A stretch of DNA of 64,000 nucleotides. Origin: Endozoicomonas sp. 8E. Its GTDB lineage: Bacteria; Pseudomonadota; Gammaproteobacteria; Pseudomonadales; Endozoicomonadaceae. How positions within the stretch are numbered: the first letter of the stretch is position 1; every line of letters begins with the position of its first letter. The notes under the pieces were generated by a model. It worked only from the letters and a program-made list of their open reading frames with translations, was not told the DNA's origin and did not search any database. Below are positions 1-7,805 of this stretch, in pieces. The position numbers and the translations under genes were made by a program. The DNA is taken from NCBI RefSeq assembly GCF_032883915.1, contig NZ_CP120717.1, forward strand, positions 6,300,001 through 6,364,000, given 5' to 3'.

Positions 1-203
1 ATCTTACAATTAAACGTACATGTTAGAATTAACGAGTATGTTCGCTTGCTTGATCAGCATTTAAATCATTCCAGAGCCAAGCTCTGTTGACCGATGCCAT
101 TCGCACAAGCGCCCACACGAATTGTCTGATAATTTGTTAAAGAACTGGATTAAAACAAGAAGGCTTTAACCGGCTGAATCAGCAGTCAGTGCTGTTCAGC
201 GAG
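1..203 (-). promoter_or_regulatory. rRNA operon leader with boxA-like antitermination signal
   Basis: Read on the minus strand, positions 111-148 give GTTCTTTAACAAATTATCAG followed by ACAATTCGTGTGGGCGC. This closely matches the boxA and following segment that precede 16S rRNA in enterobacterial rrn leaders. The 16S gene itself must lie just left of position 1, transcribed leftward. No 16S sequence is inside the window. The boxA motif (about 129-145) would bind NusB/NusE for rRNA antitermination. Confidence 0.85.
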
Positions 204-209
204 GCGCTT

Positions 210-237
210 ATCTTACCTTGGCGCCAGTTGTTGTCAA
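210..237 (-). promoter_or_regulatory. rRNA promoter P3
   Basis: Minus strand -35 TTGACA (232-237), 16-nt spacer, -10 TAAGAT (210-215), then AAGCGCC. It is the promoter closest to the boxA motif. Confidence 0.7.
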
Positions 238-324
238 GTGCTTGTTTTTTAAGTCACTTTTCAACTTGCCAAGACCGCATTCGTTCACTCAGTGAGCGCT
301 GCGTTTTCGTCTCAGCGGCGGTGC

Positions 325-352
325 ATTCTACGCTGTTCGATCCGATTGTCAA
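325..352 (-). promoter_or_regulatory. rRNA promoter P2
   Basis: Minus strand -35 TTGACA (347-352), 16-nt spacer, -10 TAGAAT (325-330), then a GC-rich GCACCGCC discriminator. Same spacing and style as the promoter 115 bp upstream. Confidence 0.75.
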
Positions 353-439
353 TCACCGTTTTAAACGCTGCTGCAATGGATCGTTGCGTGCCCGTAAAGG
401 AAACTTCCTTACGAGCCATGCCCCGATCAGTGGAGGCGC

Positions 440-467
440 ATTATACGCACCTTGAGAGGTAGGTCAA
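440..467 (-). promoter_or_regulatory. rRNA promoter P1
   Basis: On the minus strand there is a -35 TTGACC (462-467), a 16-nt spacer and a perfect -10 TATAAT (440-445). The GC-rich discriminator GCGCCTCC follows, as is typical of stringently controlled rrn P1 promoters. It is the most upstream of three similar promoters before the boxA leader. Confidence 0.85.
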
Positions 468-476
468 CGACTTATT

Positions 477-1937
477 TCAAAGTGACTGAAAGCCACTTCC
501 TTCTTCATTAAACAGATTAAACTTCAAAGGTTGTTTAAAACGCTCTTTAAGCGCTTTAACGATTTTGGAGTTGGCCTTAACACCCATTCTTTCCATATGA
601 ACCAATGAGCGTCCTCTGGACTCCTTCTCATGGATCAACTCTTTAATACGTCTTTCCAGAAATACCTTTCTTAATGCCTTTTCCTCAGAGATTTCACTCT
701 CTTCCTTAAGCTGCCACAACTCTTTTTGTGCCGCGGCTAACTCCGCAGGCTCATCCTCCTCACCGAGATCCAGTTGTCGGCAGATCAAATCATTAAGCTC
801 TTTTGCTACTCTGATCCTGAAATCAAACAACTCATTACCAGAGGGCTTAGACGACAATTCTTGAACAGCTGCCATGTATTGCAACAGCTTACTTTCTTGT
901 CGTTGGCAAGCTCCCCTCAGTTGCTGATTAACACCATCGGGAATGACCATACTCCAGATATTCGTCTTCATGTAGGCTCTGATTCTCTCAAAGCTTAATT
1001 CTTCGACTTGCTCTCTGATGGTTTTAACTGAAGCTTCCATAAGATGGTCAATCTGCCCTGGTAAACGCTCTACTGCCCCATCCAGCATGTAACCCACAAG
1101 ATTATCTGCCGCCTCCTCCAATCGAGTGCGGCAATTTTTCAGTGCTGCAAAGCAGAGGCTGCTCTTATCAGGGTCAATATTTGCCGCAGTGTGTTTATCA
1201 CTCTCAGACAGGAGGTCAAAGTCCGGAAAAAACGTTTCCTGAAATATTAATAGAGGATTAGGCCTTACCAGACAGCCCGATGCACTTTTGGATATGACCG
1301 AACTAATCAGCTCCCCTTGATACGTTCCTGTATCCATAATTCTTAAAAGAGCCATCAGCTCGGCAAGAAAGGCCTTTTTCTCACTCAAACGATTCAGGTC
1401 ATTGGCATTGAGAACTACTGAACCCAAAGCTGACTTTGCATGCTCCATCAGATCCGTCACATCAAATGACTCCTTACCCTGGAGCGTAGTTTTTAAAGCC
1501 AGCGTCTGTCTCAGGTCGTACAGAGAATAGACAGCCCTGGTAACATCTTCAGTTTGAATAGCCATGGCCAGTGAACGCATTGAATCAGAGGCCAAAGCTT
1601 CGTTTCTTAACTGCAGTTCTTTTCTTCTGGTCTGTAGACTTCCGGCTTTTGCCTTCAAGTCGTCAGGTCTCGCTATGAGAAAGGGTGATTCAGTCCGAAC
1701 AAATGCCCGCCTGCCTGACTTTAATTTGAGCGGGATATGAAAGCTTTTTATCAGTCGATCTGTCATCAGCTTACGCCAAAGCCTTTTAAGAGTTTTTCCA
1801 ACAACAATCAGCTTTTTGCTCACAAACCCAAGCTTAATCTCATAACCAAAAAGCCGGACAGTCTTTGGTTGAGCTGCTTTTCTGGGACTTTTAGAGGGTC
1901 TCCGATTGGGAGAAGGCGTTCCTGACCGTTCAATCAT
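477..1937 (-). CDS. hypothetical protein, helical, basic N-terminus
   Basis: I do not recognise this 486-aa protein. The first 70 residues are rich in Lys and Arg with Ser/Pro (SPNRRPSKSPRK). The rest looks largely alpha-helical and charged, with a Glu/Lys-rich coiled-coil-like stretch around residues 400-450. There is no signal peptide or obvious membrane span. The start is supported by an AGGA Shine-Dalgarno 9 nt upstream. The gene lies alone between rpoH and the rRNA promoters, reading in the same direction. Its stop codon is only about 10 bp from the rrn P1 -35 box. It may be lineage-specific; no function is proposed. Confidence 0.75.
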   Translation of the reverse strand: MIERSGTPSPNRRPSKSPRKAAQPKTVRLFGYEIKLGFVSKKLIVVGKTLKRLWRKLMTDRLIKSFHIPLKLKSGRRAFVRTESPFLIARPDDLKAKAGSLQTRRKELQLRNEALASDSMRSLAMAIQTEDVTRAVYSLYDLRQTLALKTTLQGKESFDVTDLMEHAKSALGSVVLNANDLNRLSEKKAFLAELMALLRIMDTGTYQGELISSVISKSASGCLVRPNPLLIFQETFFPDFDLLSESDKHTAANIDPDKSSLCFAALKNCRTRLEEAADNLVGYMLDGAVERLPGQIDHLMEASVKTIREQVEELSFERIRAYMKTNIWSMVIPDGVNQQLRGACQRQESKLLQYMAAVQELSSKPSGNELFDFRIRVAKELNDLICRQLDLGEEDEPAELAAAQKELWQLKEESEISEEKALRKVFLERRIKELIHEKESRGRSLVHMERMGVKANSKIVKALKERFKQPLKFNLFNEEGSGFQSL

Positions 1938-2035
1938 CGCTTCATCCTGAATTGTGATATCTCTTTATTATTAGGGGGACTCTATCAAGAAACTATAGAT
2001 AACCCCCTCCCTGTGCTCTCTATTTATCCACCCTT

Positions 2036-2070
2036 AAACAAAAACACCCGCAACAAAGTGCGGGTGTTTG
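2036..2070 (-). terminator. intrinsic terminator of rpoH
   Basis: A 9-bp perfect stem (ACACCCGCA / TGCGGGTGT, 2044-2052 and 2059-2067) has a 6-nt loop. On the minus strand it is followed by TTTTGTTT, about 20 nt beyond the rpoH stop codon. Confidence 0.9.
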
Positions 2071-2089
2071 CGGAATACAAAGTGCCTGT

Positions 2090-2956
2090 CTAGACAGACC
2101 GGGCCTCCATCGAACCTTTAACCTTCTTCATCGCATTTTTTTCCAGCTGTCTGATTCGCTCAGCTGATACGCCATAGTGGTCCGCCAGTTCATGAAGAGT
2201 TGCCTTATCTTCATTAAGCCAACGCCTCTGAAGAATATCCCGACTGCGCTCATCCAATGTTGCCAGAGCATTTCTGAGCAGGTTCACTGAAGACTCGGAC
2301 CAATCCGAATCTTCCAAAAGTCTCGCCGGATCCGCTCGCTGGTCTTCCAGGTAATGGGCAGGCGCTACGGAAGTGCTGTTCTCTTCACCGTCGTCGGAAT
2401 AACCATCGAAGGCTGTGTCATGGCCAGCCATTCGACCTTCCATTTCACGAACCACTTTGGCTTCAACGCCCAGATCATTGGCAACAGCCTTAACTTCATC
2501 ATTACTGAGCCAGGAAAGGTGCTTTTTGGAGCTGCGAAGATTAAAAAACAGCTTGCGCTGTGCCTTGGTGGTCGCCACCTTGACAATACGCCAGTTCTTC
2601 AGGATAAACTCATGGATTTCAGCCTTCACCCAGTGCACTGCAAAGGAGACCAGACGAACACCCACTTCCGGGTTGAACCGTTTTACGGCTTTCATCAAGC
2701 CCACATTTCCTTCCTGGATCAGGTCAGCCAGAGGAAGTCCGTAGCCACTGTAGCTCCTGGCTATATGAACCACAAAACGCAGGTGTGACATAACCAGCTG
2801 ACGGGCAGCTTCCAAGTCGTTCTTATAGTAGAGGCGCTCTGCCAAACCCTTTTCCTGCTCAGCAGACAACACAGCAATAGCACTAACTCCCGTAACGTAG
2901 GCATCAATATTTTGCCCCGGGACTAAGATATCAACTGGCTGTAAACTGGTTCCCAT
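2090..2956 (-). CDS. rpoH: RNA polymerase heat-shock sigma factor sigma-32
   Basis: This 288-aa cytoplasmic sigma factor directs RNA polymerase to heat-shock promoters. Region 2 is visible around residues 50-130 ([33 protein letters not shown]). The RpoH-box QRKLFFNLR is near residues 132-140, and region 4 with its helix-turn-helix closes the protein ([19 protein letters not shown]). Length matches the family (284 aa in E. coli). It follows ftsX in the conserved ftsYEX-rpoH order, separated by 197 bp that probably holds its own promoters. SD GGAG is 7-10 nt before ATG. A strong palindrome just upstream of the SD may affect translation. Confidence 0.97.
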   Translation of the reverse strand: MGTSLQPVDILVPGQNIDAYVTGVSAIAVLSAEQEKGLAERLYYKNDLEAARQLVMSHLRFVVHIARSYSGYGLPLADLIQEGNVGLMKAVKRFNPEVGVRLVSFAVHWVKAEIHEFILKNWRIVKVATTKAQRKLFFNLRSSKKHLSWLSNDEVKAVANDLGVEAKVVREMEGRMAGHDTAFDGYSDDGEENSTSVAPAHYLEDQRADPARLLEDSDWSESSVNLLRNALATLDERSRDILQRRWLNEDKATLHELADHYGVSAERIRQLEKNAMKKVKGSMEARSV

Positions 2957-2989
2957 GATCCACTCCGGTTGAGTGCCAACTTGGCACTC
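2957..2989 (-). promoter_or_regulatory. rpoH 5' UTR palindrome overlapping SD-pairing segment
   Basis: Positions 2971-2989 hold a perfect 9-1-9 inverted repeat (GAGTGCCAA / TTGGCACTC). On the mRNA its 3' arm (CACTC) is followed by AACCG and GAGTG, which contains the SD. The CACTC arm can therefore pair either upstream with GAGTG or downstream with the SD. No U-run follows, so it is not a terminator. A translation-control role is inference; it could also be a DNA operator. Confidence 0.5.
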
Positions 2990-3153
2990 GACTTAGTTCA
3001 AACTCCAAATACCCATAGCGTAAAAAGACAACAAACTGGCTTTCAGTTGAATAATAACAAAAATCGAGCCTTCTGACCTAAGCTACTTTACGCTCTTTTA
3101 CGATAAAAACACTGCAAGGAAAAGGCTAAACTCGCCAATCCTTGCCAAGCCCT

Positions 3154-4191
3154 CTAGGGCTGCAACTCTATTGTCCGTACATGACGATAGCAGCTCACTG
3201 CTGCACCTGCCACTCCCAGGAAAACACCCGAGGCCAATAATGAAAAAAACATTGCAAAGCCGGGCCCTACCGGCGTATAGCTGCTGCCATACAATGCAGC
3301 GAGCTCTAACACTCCTGACATCAAGCCAGCAAGCACAGCCAATATAATCAGCAGAGCCAGCAAAGCACCTCCCAACCCATACCACATCCCCATGTAAAGG
3401 AATGGCAATGTGACAAAGCCATCGGTTCCACCCACCAGCTTGATCACTTTGATTTCAGCCCTGCGACTCTCAACGCTGAGACGTACAGTATTACCTATCG
3501 TCAACAGTACAATAATCCCGAGAAGCACGGATAGTATGACGGTAAAACGCTCCAACAATTGCGTCATAGACTGAAGTCGCTCAATCCACTCGTGATCCAG
3601 CCGAGCCTCCATTACTCCTTCTTTGACCTGATATTTTTTCATTAGTTCATTGAGATGCTCAGAATTTAACCCTTCCCGGGGTGCAAGCTCCAGAACCCCC
3701 GGCAGAGGATTGAAGCCCAGGGCTTCAATAACCCCTTTCATCTGGGCCCTCTCCTGGAATTCATTCAGTCCTTCATCCGGACTGATATAAAGGAACTGCT
3801 CAATGTTCGGATCATCTCTGGCTTCAACCCTGAGGCGATTGACCTGGTCACGCCCCAGCTTGTTTTCAAGATAGAGAGAAATTCTGGGCTGACCTTCCCA
3901 GTCATGACCCAATAACTGCAGATTATTGGACAGAAGTACAAGAATCGCAGGTAGCGCAAAAGCCACTGCAATCATCATGCAGTTCAGAAAGGAAGCAAAA
4001 GGGGTCTTGAAGATACGACCTAATGAGTCACCTGCCACCTGTCGGTGCAGGCTTTTCAGATAAGCCATTGAGAAGCCCGTTGCCTTTTTTCTGGCCGCCC
4101 CTCTTTCAGCATCATTGTCTTTAGGCGTCCCAGTCTCGGGCTGTTTTTTCCGACTACCGTCTTCGTTTCTGACACTTTTTCTTGGAAACAC
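3154..4191 (-). CDS. ftsX: cell division protein FtsX
   Basis: Membrane subunit (345 aa) of the FtsEX complex, which couples the divisome to activation of peptidoglycan hydrolases. A hydrophilic Lys/Arg-rich N-terminal tail of about 60 residues precedes TM1 (about 70-90, MMIAVAFALPAILVLLSN). A large periplasmic domain of about 120 residues follows, then three TM segments (about 218-240, 265-290, 315-337) with the FtsX-type sequence ESRRAEIKVIKLVGGTDGFV between them. It starts 2 nt after the ftsE stop, so the two are probably translationally coupled. Confidence 0.96.
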   Translation of the reverse strand: MFPRKSVRNEDGSRKKQPETGTPKDNDAERGAARKKATGFSMAYLKSLHRQVAGDSLGRIFKTPFASFLNCMMIAVAFALPAILVLLSNNLQLLGHDWEGQPRISLYLENKLGRDQVNRLRVEARDDPNIEQFLYISPDEGLNEFQERAQMKGVIEALGFNPLPGVLELAPREGLNSEHLNELMKKYQVKEGVMEARLDHEWIERLQSMTQLLERFTVILSVLLGIIVLLTIGNTVRLSVESRRAEIKVIKLVGGTDGFVTLPFLYMGMWYGLGGALLALLIILAVLAGLMSGVLELAALYGSSYTPVGPGFAMFFSLLASGVFLGVAGAAVSCYRHVRTIELQP

Positions 4192-4193
4192 GC

Positions 4194-4862
4194 CTAACGC
4201 ACCTCCTGATCGTTAACCAGGTGCCCTTGATCCAGAGTCAAAATACGGTGGCGCATACGGGCTACCAGTGCCAGATCATGACTGGCAACCAGAACCGTAA
4301 CGCCCACCTGGTTAAAGTTTTCAAACAGCTGCATGATTTCAGCGGACAGATTAGGGTCGAGATTACCGGTTGGCTCGTCGGCCAGAATCAGAGGAGGCCG
4401 GTTAACAACCGCACGAGCCAAACCCACACGCTGCTGTTGACCGCCGGAAAGCTGAGCCGGACTCATTTTCTCTTTATTCAGAAGCCCCACCAGATCCAGG
4501 GCAGCTCGAACCCGACCCGCACATTCATGGTAAGTGTACCCGGCAATGATCAGAGGTAAGGCAACGTTATCAAACACAGATCGATCGAAGAGCAGCTGAT
4601 GATCCTGAAAAACCAGGCCTATATTTCTGCGAAAATAAGGAATCTGACCACGCCCCAGCTTGCTGGTCTCGTGTCCTCCTACCCAGATACTGCCGGAGGT
4701 CGGTTGCTCCATCAGCATGATGAGTTTCAGCAGAGTACTCTTACCGGCTCCGGAATGGCCAGTAAGAAAAGCAATTTCACCCCGATGCAGGTGGAAGCTG
4801 GTCTGTTCCAGCCCCACATGCCCTCCGGGATAACGCTTGGTGACATTGTCAAAGCGTATCAT
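4194..4862 (-). CDS. ftsE: cell division ATP-binding protein FtsE
   Basis: ABC ATPase (222 aa) partnering FtsX at the division septum. It has Walker [10 protein letters not shown] (residues about 36-44), the ABC signature LSGGQQQR, Walker [13 protein letters not shown] and the H-loop ASHDLALV. Full length for the family. It sits 32 nt downstream of ftsY and 2 nt upstream of ftsX, the classic ftsYEX operon. Confidence 0.97.
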   Translation of the reverse strand: MIRFDNVTKRYPGGHVGLEQTSFHLHRGEIAFLTGHSGAGKSTLLKLIMLMEQPTSGSIWVGGHETSKLGRGQIPYFRRNIGLVFQDHQLLFDRSVFDNVALPLIIAGYTYHECAGRVRAALDLVGLLNKEKMSPAQLSGGQQQRVGLARAVVNRPPLILADEPTGNLDPNLSAEIMQLFENFNQVGVTVLVASHDLALVARMRHRILTLDQGHLVNDQEVR

Positions 4863-4894
4863 TCAGGACTTCCCTGCTACTCTTTTTTCATGAT

Positions 4895-6190
4895 TTAAGG
4901 CTCAAGCGGATCGAACAGAGCTTCTACAAACTCATCGGCAGAGAAAGGTCTCAGATCGTCGATCTGCTCACCCACCCCCAGGAAGCGGATTGGTAGCTGC
5001 ATCTGTTTGGACAGGGCAAAAACAACTCCACCCTTGGCAGTACCATCGAGCTTGGTGAGTGCCATACCCGTCAGATTGACCGCTTCGTGGAAAATTTTGG
5101 CCTGATTGAGCGCATTCTGCCCTGTGCCTGCATCCAGAACCAGCAGCACTTCGTGGGGAGCTGAGTCATCCAGCTTACCCAAAACCCGCTTAACTTTGCG
5201 CAGCTCATCCATCAGGTTATCTTTGTTGTGCAGCCGACCGGCTGTGTCGGCAATCAAAACATCCACCCCACGAGCTTTGGCTGCTTCAAAAGCATCATAG
5301 AGCACAGAGGCACTGTCAGCACCGGTATGTTGGGCAATCACGGAGATATCGTTTCTTTCACCCCAGACCTGCAGCTGTTCCACAGCAGCAGCCCGGAAAG
5401 TATCACCAGCAGCCAGCATCACTTTACGGCCTTCAGCCTGAAGCTTGCGTGCTACTTTACCGATTGTTGTGGTCTTGCCGACACCATTAACGCCCACAAC
5501 GAGAATAACGAAGGGGGTTTTCTGCTCATCAATGACCAAAGGCTGGTCAGCAGGCTTGAGAATTTCCTTAAGTTCAACCTTCATGGCAGAGACCAGCGCG
5601 TCGGCGTCACCCAGCTCACGGTATTTCACTTTTTTGGTCAGTTTCTCGATAATTTCAGTTGTGGCTTCAACGCCTACATCCGATATCAGAAGCTGTGTTT
5701 CCAACTCTTCCAGCAGATCTTCGTCGATCTCTTTTTTACCAACAAAGATTTCCGCAACGCCATCAACAAAGGCGCTGCGGGTCTTGCCAAGGCCGCGCTT
5801 CATGCGGGCAAAGAAGCCCTTCTTCTCGTCATGAGGCCCAACCCTCTCTGCGACCGCAGGTGGAGCAACAATACGCTCAGCTTCCAGAGCTTTTATGGCT
5901 TCTGCCGTTGGGAATGTCTGTTCCTGAGAGGTTTCCTCAGCCACTTCAAGCGAGTGCTCATGCACAAGCTCAGCCTGAACAGGTTCGATAGAAACGATCT
6001 CTTCTGCTGATTCTACAATCGCCTTTTCGACTTCTGCCTGGACAATTGTCTCTTGGGGGGCTGCTGTCGGCTCAGTTTTCGGACTCTCATCTGTAACCGG
6101 GGCAGGCTCGCTCTGTTTCTCTTCTTTGCGTCCCCAGGGCCAAAAACGTCGCTTCGCCGTTTTCTCATCACTTTTGCGAGAACCGAACAT
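4895..6190 (-). CDS. ftsY: signal recognition particle receptor FtsY
   Basis: SRP receptor GTPase (431 aa) that docks ribosome-nascent chain complexes at the inner membrane. The N-terminal A domain (about 1-125) is acidic, Glu/Ala-rich and of low complexity, as in other gammaproteobacteria. The NG domain follows, with G1 GVNGVGKTTTIGK (near 231), the DTAGR motif (near 313) and TKLDGTAKGG (G4). It is the first gene of ftsYEX and diverges from rsmD, as in E. coli. The intergenic gap holds a repeat element. Confidence 0.97.
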   Translation of the reverse strand: MFGSRKSDEKTAKRRFWPWGRKEEKQSEPAPVTDESPKTEPTAAPQETIVQAEVEKAIVESAEEIVSIEPVQAELVHEHSLEVAEETSQEQTFPTAEAIKALEAERIVAPPAVAERVGPHDEKKGFFARMKRGLGKTRSAFVDGVAEIFVGKKEIDEDLLEELETQLLISDVGVEATTEIIEKLTKKVKYRELGDADALVSAMKVELKEILKPADQPLVIDEQKTPFVILVVGVNGVGKTTTIGKVARKLQAEGRKVMLAAGDTFRAAAVEQLQVWGERNDISVIAQHTGADSASVLYDAFEAAKARGVDVLIADTAGRLHNKDNLMDELRKVKRVLGKLDDSAPHEVLLVLDAGTGQNALNQAKIFHEAVNLTGMALTKLDGTAKGGVVFALSKQMQLPIRFLGVGEQIDDLRPFSADEFVEALFDPLEP

Positions 6191-6342
6191 AAACTACTTC
6201 ATCAGAATGGATTAAAAGGGTCACCGTATTAAAGCAGGTGGGTCTCAGAAGGCTACAAGAGCAACCAAAATGCCTGACAGCCTTCCGGAACTGTGTATCC
6301 TATCTTACAGCTATGAACGAATGAAGCTTTTTAAAATTAAAA

Positions 6343-6647
6343 TAAGTACTCAGCCATACGGAATCGAATATTTCTGGCTTATTGGGCAGGTGCTCTGCAA
6401 GGCGCAACGGCGGGAGCATAGCGAGCTATGTGACCAGAGTTGCAACGCAGCACGACTGCATGGATGCAGGAGCTAGAGCAACGCAGGAGCAGTTGCCGCA
6501 CGACTGCATGGATGCAGGAGCTAGAGCAACGCAGGAGCAGTTGCCGTACGACTGCATGGATGCAGGAGCTAGAGCAACGCAGAAGCAGTTGCCGCGAGTG
6601 CCTGAACAATGAGCCAGAAAATATGATTTCGTGTGGTTGAATACTTA
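6343..6647. repeat. MITE-like element, family A, copy 1
   Basis: A 305-bp non-coding element has imperfect inverted ends of about 41 bp. The left end begins TAAGTACTCAGCCATACGG and the right end, read inverted, begins TAAGTATTCAACCACACG. Its interior holds three 48-bp tandem units. A second copy lies inverted at 27616-28034. Outer TA dinucleotides at both ends fit a TA target duplication. Apparent ORFs on both strands come from the 48-bp period and are not genes. Confidence 0.8.
6453..6596. repeat. 48-bp tandem repeat, 3 units
   Basis: Three head-to-tail units of exactly 48 bp start at 6453, 6501 and 6549, each beginning CGACTGCATGGATGCAGG. Each unit contains two small dyads (CTGCAT/ATGCAG and GCAAC/GTTGC). 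One unit also occurs in the second element copy near 27827-27874. Confidence 0.92.
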
Positions 6648-6745
6648 GTGTCAGCGAGGTAAGGGTATCTCCTCAGAAACCGTGGTTATCTCATTCGACA
6701 ACTGATGTACAATCGCTGCCTCAATGCCATCAACCGGAGTGATCA

Positions 6746-7339
6746 ATGGCACGAAGAGCAGCCGTCAGGCATGGCCCTGGTAAAGTTGGCGGACAATTAA
6801 GAATCATCGGCGGTCAGTGGCGCAGCCGCAAACTGCCTGTCGCTGATCTTCCAGGCTTACGCCCCACCTCGGATCGCGTGAGAGAAACCCTGTTTAACTG
6901 GCTGGCGCCCTGTGTTCCGGGTGCCAGAGTGCTTGATTGTTTCAGTGGAACTGGCGCTCTATCCCTTGAGTCACTCTCTCGTGGCGCCAAGGAAGCCACC
7001 CTGCTTGAAGCAGCTGCAGAGGCTGCCTCACTCCTTGGCAAAAATCTGAAAACCCTTCAGGCAGAAAACGCCAGAGTCATTCGCACCGACAGCCTGAAAT
7101 GGCTACAGCAAGTCGCTGACAAGGCATTCGACCTGATCTTTCTGGACCCTCCATTCAGACAGGGATTACTGAAAGAAACCTGTCGTCTGCTTGATGAAAA
7201 TGGATACATTCACGACGACACCCTGATTTACATTGAGGTAGAAAGAGAACTATCTCCTCTGCCCGTACCTTCAAACTGGATCATTACGAAAACCAAAACC
7301 GCAGGCCAGCTAAGTTATTACCTGTTAAGTGTCGAGTAA
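6746..7339 (+). CDS. rsmD: 16S rRNA m2G966 methyltransferase RsmD
   Basis: SAM-dependent methyltransferase (197 aa) modifying guanine 966 of 16S rRNA in the 30S subunit. The Rossmann motif I is LDCFSGTGALSLE (about 63-75) and the catalytic motif IV is LDPPF (about 135-139). The N-terminal GQLRIIGGQWRSRKL and RPTSDRVRETLFNWL segments are typical of the family. SD GGAG precedes the ATG. Divergent from ftsY, as in enterobacteria. The DUF1289 gene follows 15 nt downstream. Confidence 0.96.
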   Translation: MARRAAVRHGPGKVGGQLRIIGGQWRSRKLPVADLPGLRPTSDRVRETLFNWLAPCVPGARVLDCFSGTGALSLESLSRGAKEATLLEAAAEAASLLGKNLKTLQAENARVIRTDSLKWLQQVADKAFDLIFLDPPFRQGLLKETCRLLDENGYIHDDTLIYIEVERELSPLPVPSNWIITKTKTAGQLSYYLLSVE

Positions 7340-7354
7340 ATTTAAGCTATAAAA

Positions 7355-7537
7355 ATGATGAGTAAAGTAGAGTCTCCATGCATTCGCCAATGCGCACTTA
7401 ACGAAGATCAGGTTTGTACTGGCTGTTTTCGGAGCCGGACAGAAATAGCCCGATGGAGCCGGGCCAACCAGGATGAACAGAAAGAGATTGTTTTGAATGC
7501 CCAAAAACGCTCCGAAGCTCAAAATCGCTGCCCCTGA
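7355..7537 (+). CDS. DUF1289 family protein
   Basis: Small cytoplasmic protein (60 aa) with the DUF1289 signature: SPCIRQCALNEDQVCTGCFR followed by TEIARW. The four conserved Cys residues suggest metal binding. Its role is unknown. It is 15 nt downstream of rsmD and followed at once by a terminator, so it is probably the last gene of a two-gene operon. Confidence 0.88.
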   Translation: MMSKVESPCIRQCALNEDQVCTGCFRSRTEIARWSRANQDEQKEIVLNAQKRSEAQNRCP

Positions 7538-7538
7538 C

Positions 7539-7562
7539 AAAAGCGACTCATGTCGCTTTTAA
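7539..7562 (+). terminator. intrinsic terminator after DUF1289 gene
   Basis: Perfect 9-bp stem AAAAGCGAC / GTCGCTTTT with a TCAT loop, beginning 2 nt after the stop codon. The T-run is built into the 3' arm. Confidence 0.88.
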
Positions 7563-7805
7563 TCAATATTTTATCTCCATGCTTCTGCCAGAGACTCCGC
7601 CGCCGAATTGAGCCACTCATCCTGACCATCACAGCCACGATTCTCTGTAAACCAAAAGCAGCTGAACCATCGATACAAACCCTACCATTCGAAAACAACA
7701 TCACTCACATGATAGTGGACTTAACCTATCGTTCTAGGTAACCTTCACACCGCCGAGATTATTCTAACACTCTCTTTTCAGACGAGAACTCTAAGGAGTG
7801 GTCAC

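Noticed and set aside
189-455. 88-aa plus-strand ORF
   Set aside because: It lies over the three rRNA promoters on the opposite strand; no SD and no protein-like sequence.
2957-2990. Terminator of ftsYEX just before rpoH
   Set aside because: The hairpin is strong but no T-run follows it in either direction, and it touches the rpoH SD region.
5228-6010. 260-aa plus-strand ORF opposite ftsY
   Set aside because: Antisense shadow of ftsY; sequence follows from the codons of the real gene.
6453-6596. Possible CRISPR array (also 44978-45145)
   Set aside because: Units are directly contiguous with no variable spacers; they are plain tandem repeats, the second one inside a coding region.
6379-6640. 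ORFs on both strands across the 48-bp repeat
   Set aside because: The 48-bp period is a multiple of three and free of stops in several frames, so long ORFs arise by chance inside a MITE.
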